Source of the DNA: UPXZ01 sp035402725
GTDB lineage: Bacteria; Bacteroidota; Bacteroidia; Bacteroidales; Paludibacteraceae
Assembly: GCA_035402725.1 (NCBI GenBank)
Contig: DAONDU010000006.1
Span: forward strand, 1 to 28,630
Reading direction: 5' to 3'
DNA: 28,630 nt
The notes under the pieces are model-generated. The model saw nothing but the letters and a program-made list of their open reading frames with translations. It made no database searches and had not been told where the DNA came from. Made by a program: the position numbers and the translations under genes. Positions 1-8,494 of the stretch are shown piece after piece. Every line of letters starts with the position of its first letter. Position 1 is the stretch's first letter.

Positions 1-130
1 TCTTGAAATGATCCAGCTCTTCGAGCACAACTATGGGTATATGAACATCATTTTCTTCAAAATTATGTAAACAGTTATAATCGTGCAATATAACATTTGT
101 GTCAATAACAAAATTCTTTTTCGTATCCAT
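1..130 (-). CDS. PIN-domain PhoH-like ATPase, N-terminal fragment
   Basis: This is the first 43 codons of a gene that runs off the left edge of the window; the ATG is at 128-130. The visible part starts MDTKKNFVIDTNVILHD and continues to IPIVVLEELDHFK. This is the opening of a PIN nuclease fold: Asp10 in IDTNV and Glu37/Glu38 in VVLEELD are in the places of the metal-binding acids. In Bacteroidota this N-terminus typically belongs to the two-domain PIN plus PhoH-type ATPase proteins (YlaK-like), thought to act in RNA metabolism. The ATPase half is outside the window, so the assignment rests on the PIN part alone; a stand-alone PIN protein is the alternative. No clear promoter box is visible in 131-381. 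Confidence 0.75.
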   Translation of the reverse strand, partial: MDTKKNFVIDTNVILHDYNCLHNFEENDVHIPIVVLEELDHFK

Positions 131-326
131 GGTTTGGAAGATTTAAATGTAATAAAGGGAAAAATTACGGTATTATTTTAAATCAAACTCTGAATAAAAG
201 TTCTCACCGTAAATATCGTAAGTTATTTTCAAATATCAATCAAAAAAAATAATGAAAGTATCGAATATTTTTGACCATTATCCCATGGTTCTGAAAAGGA
301 AAAGGTATTGACCCAGCCAATAAAAA

Positions 327-361
327 CAAAAAACCGATAATTTGTTATTATCGGTTTTTTG
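327..361 (-). terminator. Rho-independent terminator after the small secreted protein
   Basis: An 11-bp perfect stem (331-341 with 347-357, core ACCGATAAT/ATTATCGGT) closes a 5-nt loop and is flanked by A-runs on one side and T-runs on the other. It lies just past the stop codon of the minus-strand gene ending at 382. The symmetric flanks mean it could also stop transcription from the other direction. Confidence 0.8.
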
Positions 362-381
362 CAATGTTTTCATTTGTCTGT

Positions 382-726
382 TTACAGCATTATTTTTTGT
401 GTAAACTTTCCTGCACGGACAATATAGATACCTTTATTCAGATTTACCAGTGAAATGTTTGTTCCATTATATACTACTGTAAGGACTTTAGCGCCTAATG
501 CACTGTATATATCTATCTGTACTCCAATTTCCAGATTAGTTATATTAAGTGTTTTACCGGAAATCGTGAACCTGGGAACGATCTCATTGTCCGAAGTCTT
601 ATTACTTTGTGTATTGTTTGTTTCGGTAGTGTTCTTATCAAAAAGCGTCGAATTCTTTTGAGATTGAATTGCCGTTAATCCACAAAGTAAAAAAGTTAAT
701 ATTAGAGTAAATTTTCTCATAGGCAT
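382..726 (-). CDS. Small secreted protein: signal peptide, Asn/Thr linker and type IX secretion-like C-terminal domain
   Basis: This 114-residue protein has three parts. Residues 1-22 are a Sec signal peptide (Arg/Lys then a Leu/Ile-rich core, ending near IQSQ). Residues about 23-50 are a low-complexity linker rich in Asn, Thr and Ser. Residues about 53-114 resemble the type A sorting domain of the type IX secretion system: a beta-strand pattern with IDIYSALGAKV, then ISLVNLNKGIYIVRAGK and a terminal KIML. Such domains normally sit at the end of much larger cargo proteins, so a protein that is almost only sorting domain is odd. A related beta-sandwich such as DUF6383 is an alternative. Met3 (ATG at 718-720) could be the start instead of Met1. 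It is a single-gene unit with a TATCTTTG box upstream (756-763) and a terminator downstream. Confidence 0.65.
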   Translation of the reverse strand: MPMRKFTLILTFLLCGLTAIQSQKNSTLFDKNTTETNNTQSNKTSDNEIVPRFTISGKTLNITNLEIGVQIDIYSALGAKVLTVVYNGTNISLVNLNKGIYIVRAGKFTQKIML

Positions 727-755
727 AATTTCTTTATACTTTGTAATTTCTACTA

Positions 756-763
756 CAAAGATA
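756..763 (-). promoter_or_regulatory. Bacteroidota -7 box (TATCTTTG) for the small secreted protein
   Basis: Read on the minus strand this is TATCTTTG, a full match to the TAnnTTTG -7 consensus of Bacteroidota primary-sigma promoters. It lies about 30 nt upstream of the start codon at 726. No matching TTTG -33 box is visible. Confidence 0.5.
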
Positions 764-947
764 ATGCAAAACTATATAATCCGTATCATTTTATTTTATT
801 TTTTTTGATTTTACCACAACTGAAGCCCTATATGATAACTATTTTTTTCATTTCAATCATATTTATTAAGCAAACGCCTTCATTATTAAACACATTAAAA
901 ACTGTATTACACGCATATAAGTCATAATTAGTTTATTATTTTTTGAT

Positions 948-955
948 TATCTTTG
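948..955 (+). promoter_or_regulatory. Bacteroidota -7 box (TATCTTTG) for glycogen synthase
   Basis: TATCTTTG matches TAnnTTTG exactly and ends 27 nt before the start codon at 983, giving a short leader of about 20 nt. A clear TTTG -33 element is missing at the expected distance. Confidence 0.55.
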
Positions 956-982
956 CATGATAAATTTCAATTAATAATGTAG

Positions 983-2629
983 ATGAAAAGAACAGAACCG
1001 GAATATATTTTTGAAACAAGCTGGGAAGTTTGTAATATGGTAGGCGGTATTTACACCGTACTCTCCACACGTGCTGAAACATTATATAAAAAATTCAATG
1101 ATAAATTGATCTTTATCGGACCTGATATCTGGAAAGACACTGAATCTCCCTATTTCGAACCCTCAGACACATTACACTGTGAATGGAAAAACAACTTCAC
1201 AGAAAAAACGGGTCTGAATGTACGTTGCGGACGATGGAAAATCCCCGGAAATCCGCTGACAGTACTGGTCGATTTTACTCCATTGCTAAATCGCAAAAAT
1301 GAAATATTCGGTCATATATGGGATAAATTCGGAGTTGATTCGCTGCATGGATATGGCGATTATGATGAATCGTCCATGTTTGGATATGCCACCGGTATGA
1401 TTATTGAAAGTTTTTACCGCTTTTACAATCTAAGTGCAAAAAACAATGTAATAGCACATTTCAATGAATGGATGACAACCTTCGGAGCATTTCATATTAA
1501 AGAAGTTGTCCCCGAAATTGCAACAGTGTTTACAACACATGCCACTTCCATTGGCCGATCCATAGCCGGCAACCACAAGCCTTTATATGACTATTTGAGC
1601 GAGTATAACGGCGATCAGATGGCTTTTGAACTGAATATGGTAGCAAAACATTCAACGGAAAAAACAGCTGCTCATGTTGTGGACTGTTTTACTACCGTGA
1701 GTAATATCACCTCTAAAGAATGTAAACAATTGTTGGAGAAAGCACCCCATATCATTACTCCCAACGGTTTTGACGATTCCATTGTTCCAACAGGAAAGGA
1801 CTTCAATGTAAAGAGAAAAGCAGCCCGTAGCAGGCTGAAAAAGGTTGCTGAAACCCTCCTTGGTTACAAACTGAAAAACAATGTTTTATTTATCAATACT
1901 GCCGGTCGCTACGAATATAAGAACAAAGGAATTGACACTTTTATCGAATCGCTGAAAAGTCTGACCAATCATCCTGAATTGAACAGGGAAGTTGTGGCTT
2001 TCATCATGGTTCCTGCGCATATTTCTGGTCCAAGAGCTGATCTGGCTGCAGGTTTGAATGGCTCAGAGCTAGCAATAGATTACTGGAATAAACATACCAC
2101 GCACGAACTGTATGATTATCAATACGACCATGTCATTTCAGCGCTGCGCTGGTTTCACTTTACCAATCTGCAGAACGAAAAGGTTAAAGTGATTTTCGTA
2201 CCATCCTATCTTAACGGAAATGATGGCATCTTTAACATGACATACCTGGATTTACTCATTGGTATGGATGTAAGCATTTTCCCATCGTATTACGAACCCT
2301 GGGGGTATACACCGCTCGAAAGTGTGGCGTTTTCCGTCCCTACAATTACCTCCGATAAGTCGGGATTTGGTCAATGGGTTAAATCCAATTATGATACAAG
2401 GCACGGTGTCGCTGTAGTACATCGCTCCGACTACAATCACACAGAGATGTGTGAGGAAATAGGTGATATACTGGCAAAATTCACAAATTACAATTCCGAC
2501 AAAACGGATGATGTCAGAAAAAAGGCATTAGCGACCTCTAAACGGGCTTTATGGAGCGAATTTATTGATTATTATTATCAGACTTACGAAATAGCATTAA
2601 AAAACCGCAATCACAGGTTAAAACACTGA
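983..2629 (+). CDS. Glycogen synthase, GT3 (eukaryote-like) family
   Basis: The enzyme transfers glucose from a sugar nucleotide to the non-reducing end of a growing alpha-1,4-glucan in the cytoplasm. The N-terminus (FETSWEVCNMVGGIYTVLST, residues 10-29) is the donor-site signature of GT3 synthases, the yeast/animal family, and not of GT5 GlgA. The C-terminal Rossmann half carries EPWGYTPLE with the E-x7-E pair at Glu438 and Glu446. At 548 residues it is much shorter than yeast Gsy2 (about 705), and its C-terminal helix has only scattered basic residues where eukaryotic enzymes have a dense arginine cluster binding glucose-6-phosphate. The phosphorylase gene follows after 186 bp on the same strand, making a synthesis/breakdown pair. 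The ATG at 983 is supported by the promoter box at 948. Confidence 0.92.
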   Translation: MKRTEPEYIFETSWEVCNMVGGIYTVLSTRAETLYKKFNDKLIFIGPDIWKDTESPYFEPSDTLHCEWKNNFTEKTGLNVRCGRWKIPGNPLTVLVDFTPLLNRKNEIFGHIWDKFGVDSLHGYGDYDESSMFGYATGMIIESFYRFYNLSAKNNVIAHFNEWMTTFGAFHIKEVVPEIATVFTTHATSIGRSIAGNHKPLYDYLSEYNGDQMAFELNMVAKHSTEKTAAHVVDCFTTVSNITSKECKQLLEKAPHIITPNGFDDSIVPTGKDFNVKRKAARSRLKKVAETLLGYKLKNNVLFINTAGRYEYKNKGIDTFIESLKSLTNHPELNREVVAFIMVPAHISGPRADLAAGLNGSELAIDYWNKHTTHELYDYQYDHVISALRWFHFTNLQNEKVKVIFVPSYLNGNDGIFNMTYLDLLIGMDVSIFPSYYEPWGYTPLESVAFSVPTITSDKSGFGQWVKSNYDTRHGVAVVHRSDYNHTEMCEEIGDILAKFTNYNSDKTDDVRKKALATSKRALWSEFIDYYYQTYEIALKNRNHRLKH

Positions 2630-2719
2630 TATTTAAACATTAATAAAGTCCGCATACGTTTGAAATTTATTATTATCAATTTTAACTACACATCACCGCA
2701 ATTTTAAGATTATTTTTAC

Positions 2720-2757
2720 TATTTTTGCCACGTATTATGTTATAGAACATATTTTTG
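2720..2757 (+). promoter_or_regulatory. Candidate tandem promoter boxes upstream of the phosphorylase gene
   Basis: Two exact TATTTTTG copies (2720-2727 and 2750-2757) fit the TAnnTTTG -7 consensus. The TTTG of the first (2724-2727) lies 22 nt before the second and could act as its -33 element. The phosphorylase starts at 2816, about 55 nt after the second box. This suggests the phosphorylase can be transcribed separately from the synthase. No terminator hairpin is visible between the two genes. Confidence 0.45.
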
Positions 2758-2815
2758 ATGTGTTCTTATGTCAGATTAAACCCTTTTTACAAAAATAATA
2801 AACAGTATATTCCTT

Positions 2816-5377
2816 ATGAAACTTAAAGTCAACAGCACAAATGATATACCCTGGAAGAATATTATTATAAAATCAAAGCTTCCTGAAAATCTGAATAAAC
2901 TGGAAGAAATGGCACAAAACATTTGGTGGTCATGGGATAGTGAGGCCAAAAAATTGTTTCGTGAAATTGATAGACCAGTCTGGAAAGAAGCAGCTTCAAA
3001 TCCCGTCCAATTACTGAATCTGCTTAATTACGATAAACTGGATCAGCTTGCTAACAATCCGGAATTTATCGAAAAAGTAGACAATGTTTACGCTAAATTT
3101 AAGGCTTACATGAATGAGCCTACTAACACCAACCGTCCATCAATAGCTTATTTCAGCATGGAATATGGATTGAACGAAGTGCTGAAAATATATTCCGGAG
3201 GTCTCGGCGTTCTTGCTGGTGACTATCTGAAAGAAGCCAGTGACAGTAATGTAGATATGACTGCTGTCGGTTTTCTGTATCGCTACGGTTATTTCACACA
3301 GTCATTATCGGTTGATGGTGAACAAATTTCTGTCTATGAACCTCAGAATTTTAATACATTGCCAATAAAACAGGTGATGGATGAAAATAATCAGCCACTG
3401 GAAGTGGAAGTACCCTATCCTGGACGTACTGTGTATGCTCATGTTTGGAAAGTTTCTGTAGGACGTGTTTCACTTTATCTACTTGATACTGATTATGATA
3501 AAAACAGCGAATTTGATCGTTCCATCACTCACCAGCTTTATGGAGGCGACTGGGAAAACCGACTGAAGCAGGAAATCATGCTTGGTATCGGTGGTATTCT
3601 TGCCCTGAAGAAATTGGGAATTAAGAAACAAATATATCATTGCAACGAAGGTCATGCTGCCCTTATCAATGTTCAGCGTCTGGTTGATCTGATTCACGAC
3701 GAAAACCTGACATTCAATCAGGCACTTGAAGTAGTGCGTGCAAGTTCCATTTACACGGTTCACACACCAGTACCTGCTGGTCACGATAGTTTTGACGAAG
3801 GACTCTTTGGTCGATATATGAGTGAATATCCGGGAAAGTTGCAGATTTCATGGAATGAGCTTATGGATATGGGACGCGAAAATCCCGGCGACAATAACGA
3901 GAAGTTCAACATGAGTGTATTCGCTTGCAACACAAACCAGGAAGTAAACGGAGTAAGCTGGCTACACGGTGAGGTATCAAAAAAGATGTTTGCCCCCATC
4001 TGGAAAGGATATTTCCCCGAAGAGTCGCATGTAAGCTATGTAACTAACGGGGTGCATTTGCCCTCATGGACCTCATCCGAATGGAAAGCTCTTTACGAAA
4101 AATACTTCACTAAAGCATTCTACGAAGATCAGTCAAATCTGAAAATATGGGAGAAAATATATCAGGTACCCGATCAGGAAATATGGAATCTCCGTCTGTC
4201 GCTCAAAAATAAACTTGTTGAATACATCCGGATGCAATTTCAGGAAAACTGGATCAAAAACCAGGGTGATCCTTCACGAATAGTTTCCATACTAGACTCT
4301 ATAAATCCAAATGCTCTGATCATTGGTTTCGGACGTCGGTTTGCAACTTATAAACGCGCACATCTGCTGTTTACCGACCTCGAAAGACTGGAAAAAATCG
4401 TTAATGATCCTATTCATCCCGTTCAATTCCTTTACACAGGTAAAGCGCATCCTGCTGACGGTGCCGGGAAAGGACTCATCAAACGAATTGTTGAAATTTC
4501 GCACATGCCGCAGTTCCTCGGAAAAATTATCTTCCTTGAAAACTATGATATGCGATTGGCAAAACGTCTGATTTCCGGCGTGGATATCTGGCTGAACACT
4601 CCCACAAGACCTCAGGAAGCATCCGGAACATCAGGCGAAAAAGCTCAGATGAACGGAGTTCTGAACTTTTCGGTACTCGACGGCTGGTGGTATGAAGGCT
4701 ACAAAAAAAATGCAGGCTGGGCACTTACCGAAAAACGTACTTTCCAGAACCAGGAATTCCAGGATAAACTGGATGCGATAACCATTTACAACATATTGGA
4801 AAACGAAATAATACCTTTATACTTTGCTAAAAACACAAAGGGATATTCACCGGAATGGATTCAATATATCAAGAACTCAATTGCTCAAATTACACCACGT
4901 TTTACAACAAAACGCATGATGGATGATTATTTCGAAAGGTTCTATATCAAGCAGGCAAAACGTTCAGGTTTACTGATGGCAAATAATTATAAGGTTGCAA
5001 AAGAAATTGCAAACTGGAAAGAAACATTGTCGGCTGGATGGAATAATATAGAAGTAATCAGCGTGGAATCTTCCGAAGAATTCCTTAACAATCCACAGGT
5101 AGGTGAAAATTATGAAACAAAAGTTATAATCGACACTAAGATGAATGAGAAAAGTGTTGGTGTAGAAATGGTAACCATTTATACAGATAAGAACAACAAT
5201 GATCACTTCTTCAAAGCCACCGAATTGAACCTTGTGAAAACGGAAGGTTCCAGGATGTATTTCAGCCTGACATTCAAGTTACAACAAGCTGGTGTTTACA
5301 AAACAAGCTACCGCATATTCCCTAAAAACGAGTTACTGCCTCATCGTCAGGATTTTGCATACGTACGCTGGTTTTGA
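2816..5377 (+). CDS. glgP: Alpha-glucan phosphorylase, GT35 family, DUF3417 type
   Basis: The enzyme releases glucose-1-phosphate from storage alpha-glucan using phosphate and pyridoxal phosphate (PLP). Residues roughly 15-110 form the DUF3417 N-terminal domain (LPENLNKLEEMAQNIWWSWD), typical of the shorter bacterial/archaeal branch of the family. The catalytic domain follows, with AYFSMEYGLNE near residue 110 and GGLGVLAGD soon after. The PLP site reads EASGTSGEKAQMNG, with the Schiff-base lysine at Lys609. The more usual version I know is EASGTSGMKAAMNG, so Glu replaces Met just before the lysine. The last 100 residues form a beta-rich tail ending in FAYVRWF. It is 853 residues long, normal for this branch. 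It ends at a strong hairpin shared with the convergent tdh gene. Confidence 0.93.
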   Translation: MKLKVNSTNDIPWKNIIIKSKLPENLNKLEEMAQNIWWSWDSEAKKLFREIDRPVWKEAASNPVQLLNLLNYDKLDQLANNPEFIEKVDNVYAKFKAYMNEPTNTNRPSIAYFSMEYGLNEVLKIYSGGLGVLAGDYLKEASDSNVDMTAVGFLYRYGYFTQSLSVDGEQISVYEPQNFNTLPIKQVMDENNQPLEVEVPYPGRTVYAHVWKVSVGRVSLYLLDTDYDKNSEFDRSITHQLYGGDWENRLKQEIMLGIGGILALKKLGIKKQIYHCNEGHAALINVQRLVDLIHDENLTFNQALEVVRASSIYTVHTPVPAGHDSFDEGLFGRYMSEYPGKLQISWNELMDMGRENPGDNNEKFNMSVFACNTNQEVNGVSWLHGEVSKKMFAPIWKGYFPEESHVSYVTNGVHLPSWTSSEWKALYEKYFTKAFYEDQSNLKIWEKIYQVPDQEIWNLRLSLKNKLVEYIRMQFQENWIKNQGDPSRIVSILDSINPNALIIGFGRRFATYKRAHLLFTDLERLEKIVNDPIHPVQFLYTGKAHPADGAGKGLIKRIVEISHMPQFLGKIIFLENYDMRLAKRLISGVDIWLNTPTRPQEASGTSGEKAQMNGVLNFSVLDGWWYEGYKKNAGWALTEKRTFQNQEFQDKLDAITIYNILENEIIPLYFAKNTKGYSPEWIQYIKNSIAQITPRFTTKRMMDDYFERFYIKQAKRSGLLMANNYKVAKEIANWKETLSAGWNNIEVISVESSEEFLNNPQVGENYETKVIIDTKMNEKSVGVEMVTIYTDKNNNDHFFKATELNLVKTEGSRMYFSLTFKLQQAGVYKTSYRIFPKNELLPHRQDFAYVRWF

Positions 5378-5390
5378 TGATTTGAAATAC

Positions 5391-5445
5391 AATTAAAAAG
5401 ACAATCCCTGTAAAGCTGAACTTTACAGGGATTGTCTTTTTAATT
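5391..5445. terminator. Bidirectional terminator between glgP and tdh, perfect 25-bp stem
   Basis: Positions 5391-5415 and 5421-5445 are perfect reverse complements around a 5-nt loop (CTGAA). The GC-richer centre (CAATCCCTGTAAAG) is flanked by A-runs and T-runs on both sides, so it can terminate glgP on the plus strand and tdh on the minus strand. Confidence 0.92.
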
Positions 5446-5457
5446 GATTAACTGATA

Positions 5458-6483
5458 TTATTCCCAGTCTAAAATTACTTTTCCACATTGTCCGCTTTCC
5501 ATCACATCAAAACCCTTTTGAAATTCGTTGATTGGAAAACGGTGAGTTATAACCGGTGTCAGATCTAACCCGGAAAGGAGCATTTGCTGCATTTTGTACC
5601 AGGTTTCCCACATTTCACGACCATATATCCCTTTCAGGGTCAGAGCTTTAAATATTATTTCATTCCAATCAACAGTGGTTGAATTAGGCAAAATGCCGAG
5701 TAATGCGATCTTCGATCCATTATACATATTGTCAATCATCTCTCTGAATGCCGCAGGTGCCCCCGACATTTCAAGTCCAACGTCAAATCCACGCAACTTA
5801 AGTTCTTTTCTGGCGCCTTCAACGGTTTCTCCTTTTAATCCATTCACAGTACAGGTAGCTCCCATTTTTTTTGCAATGTTCAATCGGTATTCACTCAGAT
5901 CAGTAACAACGATATTACGGGCTCCACCGAATTTACAGATAGCTGTAGCTAACGTTCCAATCAAACCGGCACCTGTAATCAGGACATCTTCGCCGAGAAC
6001 CGGAAATGACAAAGCAGTATGTGTTGCATTTCCAAAGGGATCCATTATCGAAGCAATTTCGTCTGAGATACGTTCATCCAGATGAACCACATTCGACTCG
6101 GGTAACGACAGATATTCGGCAAAAGCTCCATCGCGGTTTACTCCGACTCCGATTGTATTTTCACAGACATGAAGTTTTCCTCTACGACAGTTACGACAAT
6201 GACCACAGGCAATATGCCCTTCACCGGTAACACGGTCTCCGATTTTCACATTTTTCACTCCGGCTCCTTTATCGACAATCACACCTACATATTCGTGGCC
6301 GATGGTCATGGGAGTTTTAATTGTTTTCTGAGACCAGTCATCCCATTTATAGATATGGAGATCGGTACCACAAATAGCTGTTTTTTTTATTTTAATCAGT
6401 ACATCATTAATTCCAATTTCCGGAACGGGAACATTTTCCATCCAGATACCTTTTTCGGGCCTGAGTTTTACTAACGCTTTCAT
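5458..6483 (-). CDS. tdh: L-threonine 3-dehydrogenase
   Basis: This zinc-dependent medium-chain dehydrogenase oxidises L-threonine with NAD+ to 2-amino-3-ketobutyrate. The length, 341 residues, equals that of the E. coli enzyme. Catalytic zinc ligands are Cys38 (AICGTDLHIY) and His63-Glu64 (GHEYVG). The structural zinc lobe has four cysteines, Cys93, Cys96, Cys99 and Cys107 (ACGHCRNCRRGKLHVC). The Rossmann dinucleotide loop GAGLIG is at 171-176. The gene lies 60 bp downstream of kbl on the same strand, whose product uses the unstable ketobutyrate at once, so the two are almost certainly one transcript. It ends at the shared 25-bp hairpin. Nothing in it looks damaged. Confidence 0.95.
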   Translation of the reverse strand: MKALVKLRPEKGIWMENVPVPEIGINDVLIKIKKTAICGTDLHIYKWDDWSQKTIKTPMTIGHEYVGVIVDKGAGVKNVKIGDRVTGEGHIACGHCRNCRRGKLHVCENTIGVGVNRDGAFAEYLSLPESNVVHLDERISDEIASIMDPFGNATHTALSFPVLGEDVLITGAGLIGTLATAICKFGGARNIVVTDLSEYRLNIAKKMGATCTVNGLKGETVEGARKELKLRGFDVGLEMSGAPAAFREMIDNMYNGSKIALLGILPNSTTVDWNEIIFKALTLKGIYGREMWETWYKMQQMLLSGLDLTPVITHRFPINEFQKGFDVMESGQCGKVILDWE

Positions 6484-6543
6484 ATATTATATTAGGTTGT
6501 CAAATTAAATTATCAGAAAAAGAAAACCCTGTTTATAATTGGT

Positions 6544-7734
6544 TTATTTGATTACATTAAATTCCTTTGCCACTTTTGTGAATGCAGCAATACATTTATC
6601 CAGGTGTTCTGTTTCATGCGCTGCAGAAATCTGAACACGAATACGCGCCTGGTCTTTTGGAACGACAGGATAATAGAAACCGGTAACATAAATACCTTCG
6701 TCGAGCAAACGGGCTGCAATGTCCTGCGAGAGTTTTGCATCATAAAGCATCACAGCACAAATTGCCGATTCGGTAGGTTTAATATCAAAACCGGCATCTT
6801 TCATTCGCTTCACAAAGTATTCGGTATTGGAGTGGAGTTTATCCTGCAGATTATTTGTAGTATCGATTAATTCAAACATTTTAAGACCTGCTGCAGCTAC
6901 CATTGGTGGAATTGAGTTTGAAAAGAGATAGGGACGTGAACGCTGACGAAGTAATTCAATGATTTCTTTCTTGCCGGTTGTAAATCCTCCGATAGCACCT
7001 CCAAATGCTTTTCCGAGTGTTCCTGTTATGATTTCAATTTTACCACGTAAATCATAACGTTCTGTCACACCACGTCCGGTGCGACCAACAACGCCAGCCG
7101 AATGCGACTCGTCAATCATGACCATTGCATTATATTTTTCTGCTAATTCGTAAATTTTATCGAGGGGAGCGACATTTCCATCCATAGAAAAAACTCCATC
7201 GGTAACAATTAAGCGGAAACGCTGATTCTGGGCTTTTTTCAACTGATCTTCCAAATCGGTCATATCAGCATTGGCATAACGGTAACGCTGTGCCTTGCAA
7301 AGACGAACGCCGTCGATGATAGATGCATGATTAAGTGCATCGGAAATAATGGCATCATCTTCGGTAAGAAGTGGTTCGAATACTCCTCCGTTAGCATCGA
7401 AGCAGGCAGCATATAGGATAGTGTCTTCAGTGCCGAAAAAACGGGCTATTGAAGCTTCCAGTTTCTTATGTAAATCCTGAGTTCCGCAGATAAAGCGCAC
7501 GGAAGAGACTCCGTAGCCGTGGGTGTCAATGGCTTGTTTGGCTGCATCCTTCAGCAACTGATTATTGGCTAATCCTAAGTAGTTATTTGCACAGAAGTTT
7601 AGTACTTCTTTTCCATCTGCAATACGAATAACTGCTCCCTGGGGTGAAACTATAATTCTTTCGTTTTTGTACAATCCAGCCTCTTTTATTCCAGATAATT
7701 CTACCTGTAAATGTGATTTATAATCCTGATACAT
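6544..7734 (-). CDS. kbl: 2-amino-3-ketobutyrate CoA ligase (glycine C-acetyltransferase)
   Basis: This PLP enzyme of the alpha-oxoamine synthase family cleaves 2-amino-3-ketobutyrate with coenzyme A to glycine and acetyl-CoA. The PLP-binding lysine is Lys242 in TGTLGKAFGGAIGG. Other cofactor residues are visible: His136 in ALNHASIIDG, and Asp208/His211 in DESHSAG. The 396 residues match the family. Relatives in the same family (BioF, HemA, serine palmitoyltransferase) are possible from sequence alone, but the tdh gene directly downstream and the AANNYLGL-like NFCANNYLGLANN opening settle on Kbl. A TACCTTTG box at 7774-7781 (minus strand) lies about 40 nt upstream of the ATG, so the kbl-tdh operon probably has its own promoter. 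Confidence 0.95.
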   Translation of the reverse strand: MYQDYKSHLQVELSGIKEAGLYKNERIIVSPQGAVIRIADGKEVLNFCANNYLGLANNQLLKDAAKQAIDTHGYGVSSVRFICGTQDLHKKLEASIARFFGTEDTILYAACFDANGGVFEPLLTEDDAIISDALNHASIIDGVRLCKAQRYRYANADMTDLEDQLKKAQNQRFRLIVTDGVFSMDGNVAPLDKIYELAEKYNAMVMIDESHSAGVVGRTGRGVTERYDLRGKIEIITGTLGKAFGGAIGGFTTGKKEIIELLRQRSRPYLFSNSIPPMVAAAGLKMFELIDTTNNLQDKLHSNTEYFVKRMKDAGFDIKPTESAICAVMLYDAKLSQDIAARLLDEGIYVTGFYYPVVPKDQARIRVQISAAHETEHLDKCIAAFTKVAKEFNVIK

Positions 7735-7773
7735 AGCATTTATTTTTATTTAATATATTTTTTAAGGCAAATA

Positions 7774-7781
7774 CAAAGGTA
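7774..7781 (-). promoter_or_regulatory. Bacteroidota -7 box (TACCTTTG) for kbl-tdh
   Basis: Minus-strand TACCTTTG fits TAnnTTTG and sits 40 nt before the kbl start at 7734. It lies between the DUF4230 gene stop (7839) and kbl, where I see no terminator, so read-through from upstream is also possible. Confidence 0.5.
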
Positions 7782-7838
7782 CAGAATAAATACATAAATA
7801 GCGAAAAAAATCAATTAAATCTGTGGAATTTCGAAATG

Positions 7839-8453
7839 TCAGTTTTGCTGTTCAATTTCGGGAAGTTCGACAGTTTTCAGTTCATCAATCGTTATTTTCT
7901 CAAAGTTCATTTCTTTAAGCAAGGAGGTAATGACCAGATGTGCTTGATTGTCTGCTTCGGTGAGTATTCCCTGTTCGATTGCACCACGGGTCATGCTTAC
8001 CTTTTCTTTGGTTATAGCTTTGTTATAGTCGTTGATAGAGAGCGGATTGAAAGCATTCATACTTTCGTCAAAAACCCGTATTGATTTTTCGTCGATCACA
8101 GTTTCGAGCACCCTGGATTTGGGCATCTGTACATAAATATTTTTACCTTCGACTTTTATTTTTATATTTTTAAAATCCACTCCGGCTTTGATATAGCCGT
8201 TATATTTCAATAAAAAAAACTTTTCGGTGAGTGGAATTTGTATATCCATTATCTTCATATAATCTTTGAAGCTAATCACACCTGCATAATTGTATTTCAC
8301 AAGAGAGAGTTCCTGTACATACACTATTTTATTTAAGACAGTCGTACTATCATATACCGATTTTCTTTCAGTTCTCTTCGCCTGAAAAAGCAAAACAGCC
8401 AATATAATCGTAGTTATAAAAAACAGTATTGCTGTATAATTACTCCTTTTCAT
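7839..8453 (-). CDS. DUF4230 domain protein, membrane anchored
   Basis: The 204-residue protein has one N-terminal membrane segment (about residues 7-24, TAILFFITTIILAVLLFQ) followed by basic residues, and then a domain matching the DUF4230 pattern. Visible parts include a YVQELSLVKYNYAGVISF strand region, then YNGYIKAGVDFKNIKIKVEGK and the strand YVQMPKSRVL. Such proteins are common in Bacteroidota and some Firmicutes and have no established function. The single hydrophobic helix could be an uncleaved anchor, leaving the domain in the periplasm. It lies 41 bp downstream of a 39-codon membrane microprotein on the same strand, so the two may be co-transcribed. kbl begins 104 bp further on. Confidence 0.8.
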   Translation of the reverse strand: MKRSNYTAILFFITTIILAVLLFQAKRTERKSVYDSTTVLNKIVYVQELSLVKYNYAGVISFKDYMKIMDIQIPLTEKFFLLKYNGYIKAGVDFKNIKIKVEGKNIYVQMPKSRVLETVIDEKSIRVFDESMNAFNPLSINDYNKAITKEKVSMTRGAIEQGILTEADNQAHLVITSLLKEMNFEKITIDELKTVELPEIEQQN

Positions 8454-8494
8454 AAATTGATATTTTTATTTTTTAAAAAAATTACCACAAATAC

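Noticed and set aside
252..311. Plus-strand 19-codon open frame beginning MKVSNIFDHYP
   Set aside because: No promoter box, no recognisable product, and too short to support.
5594..6474. Long plus-strand open frames opposite tdh
   Set aside because: They lie antisense to a complete, well-conserved tdh gene and show no domain or signal; they are shadow frames of its codon use.
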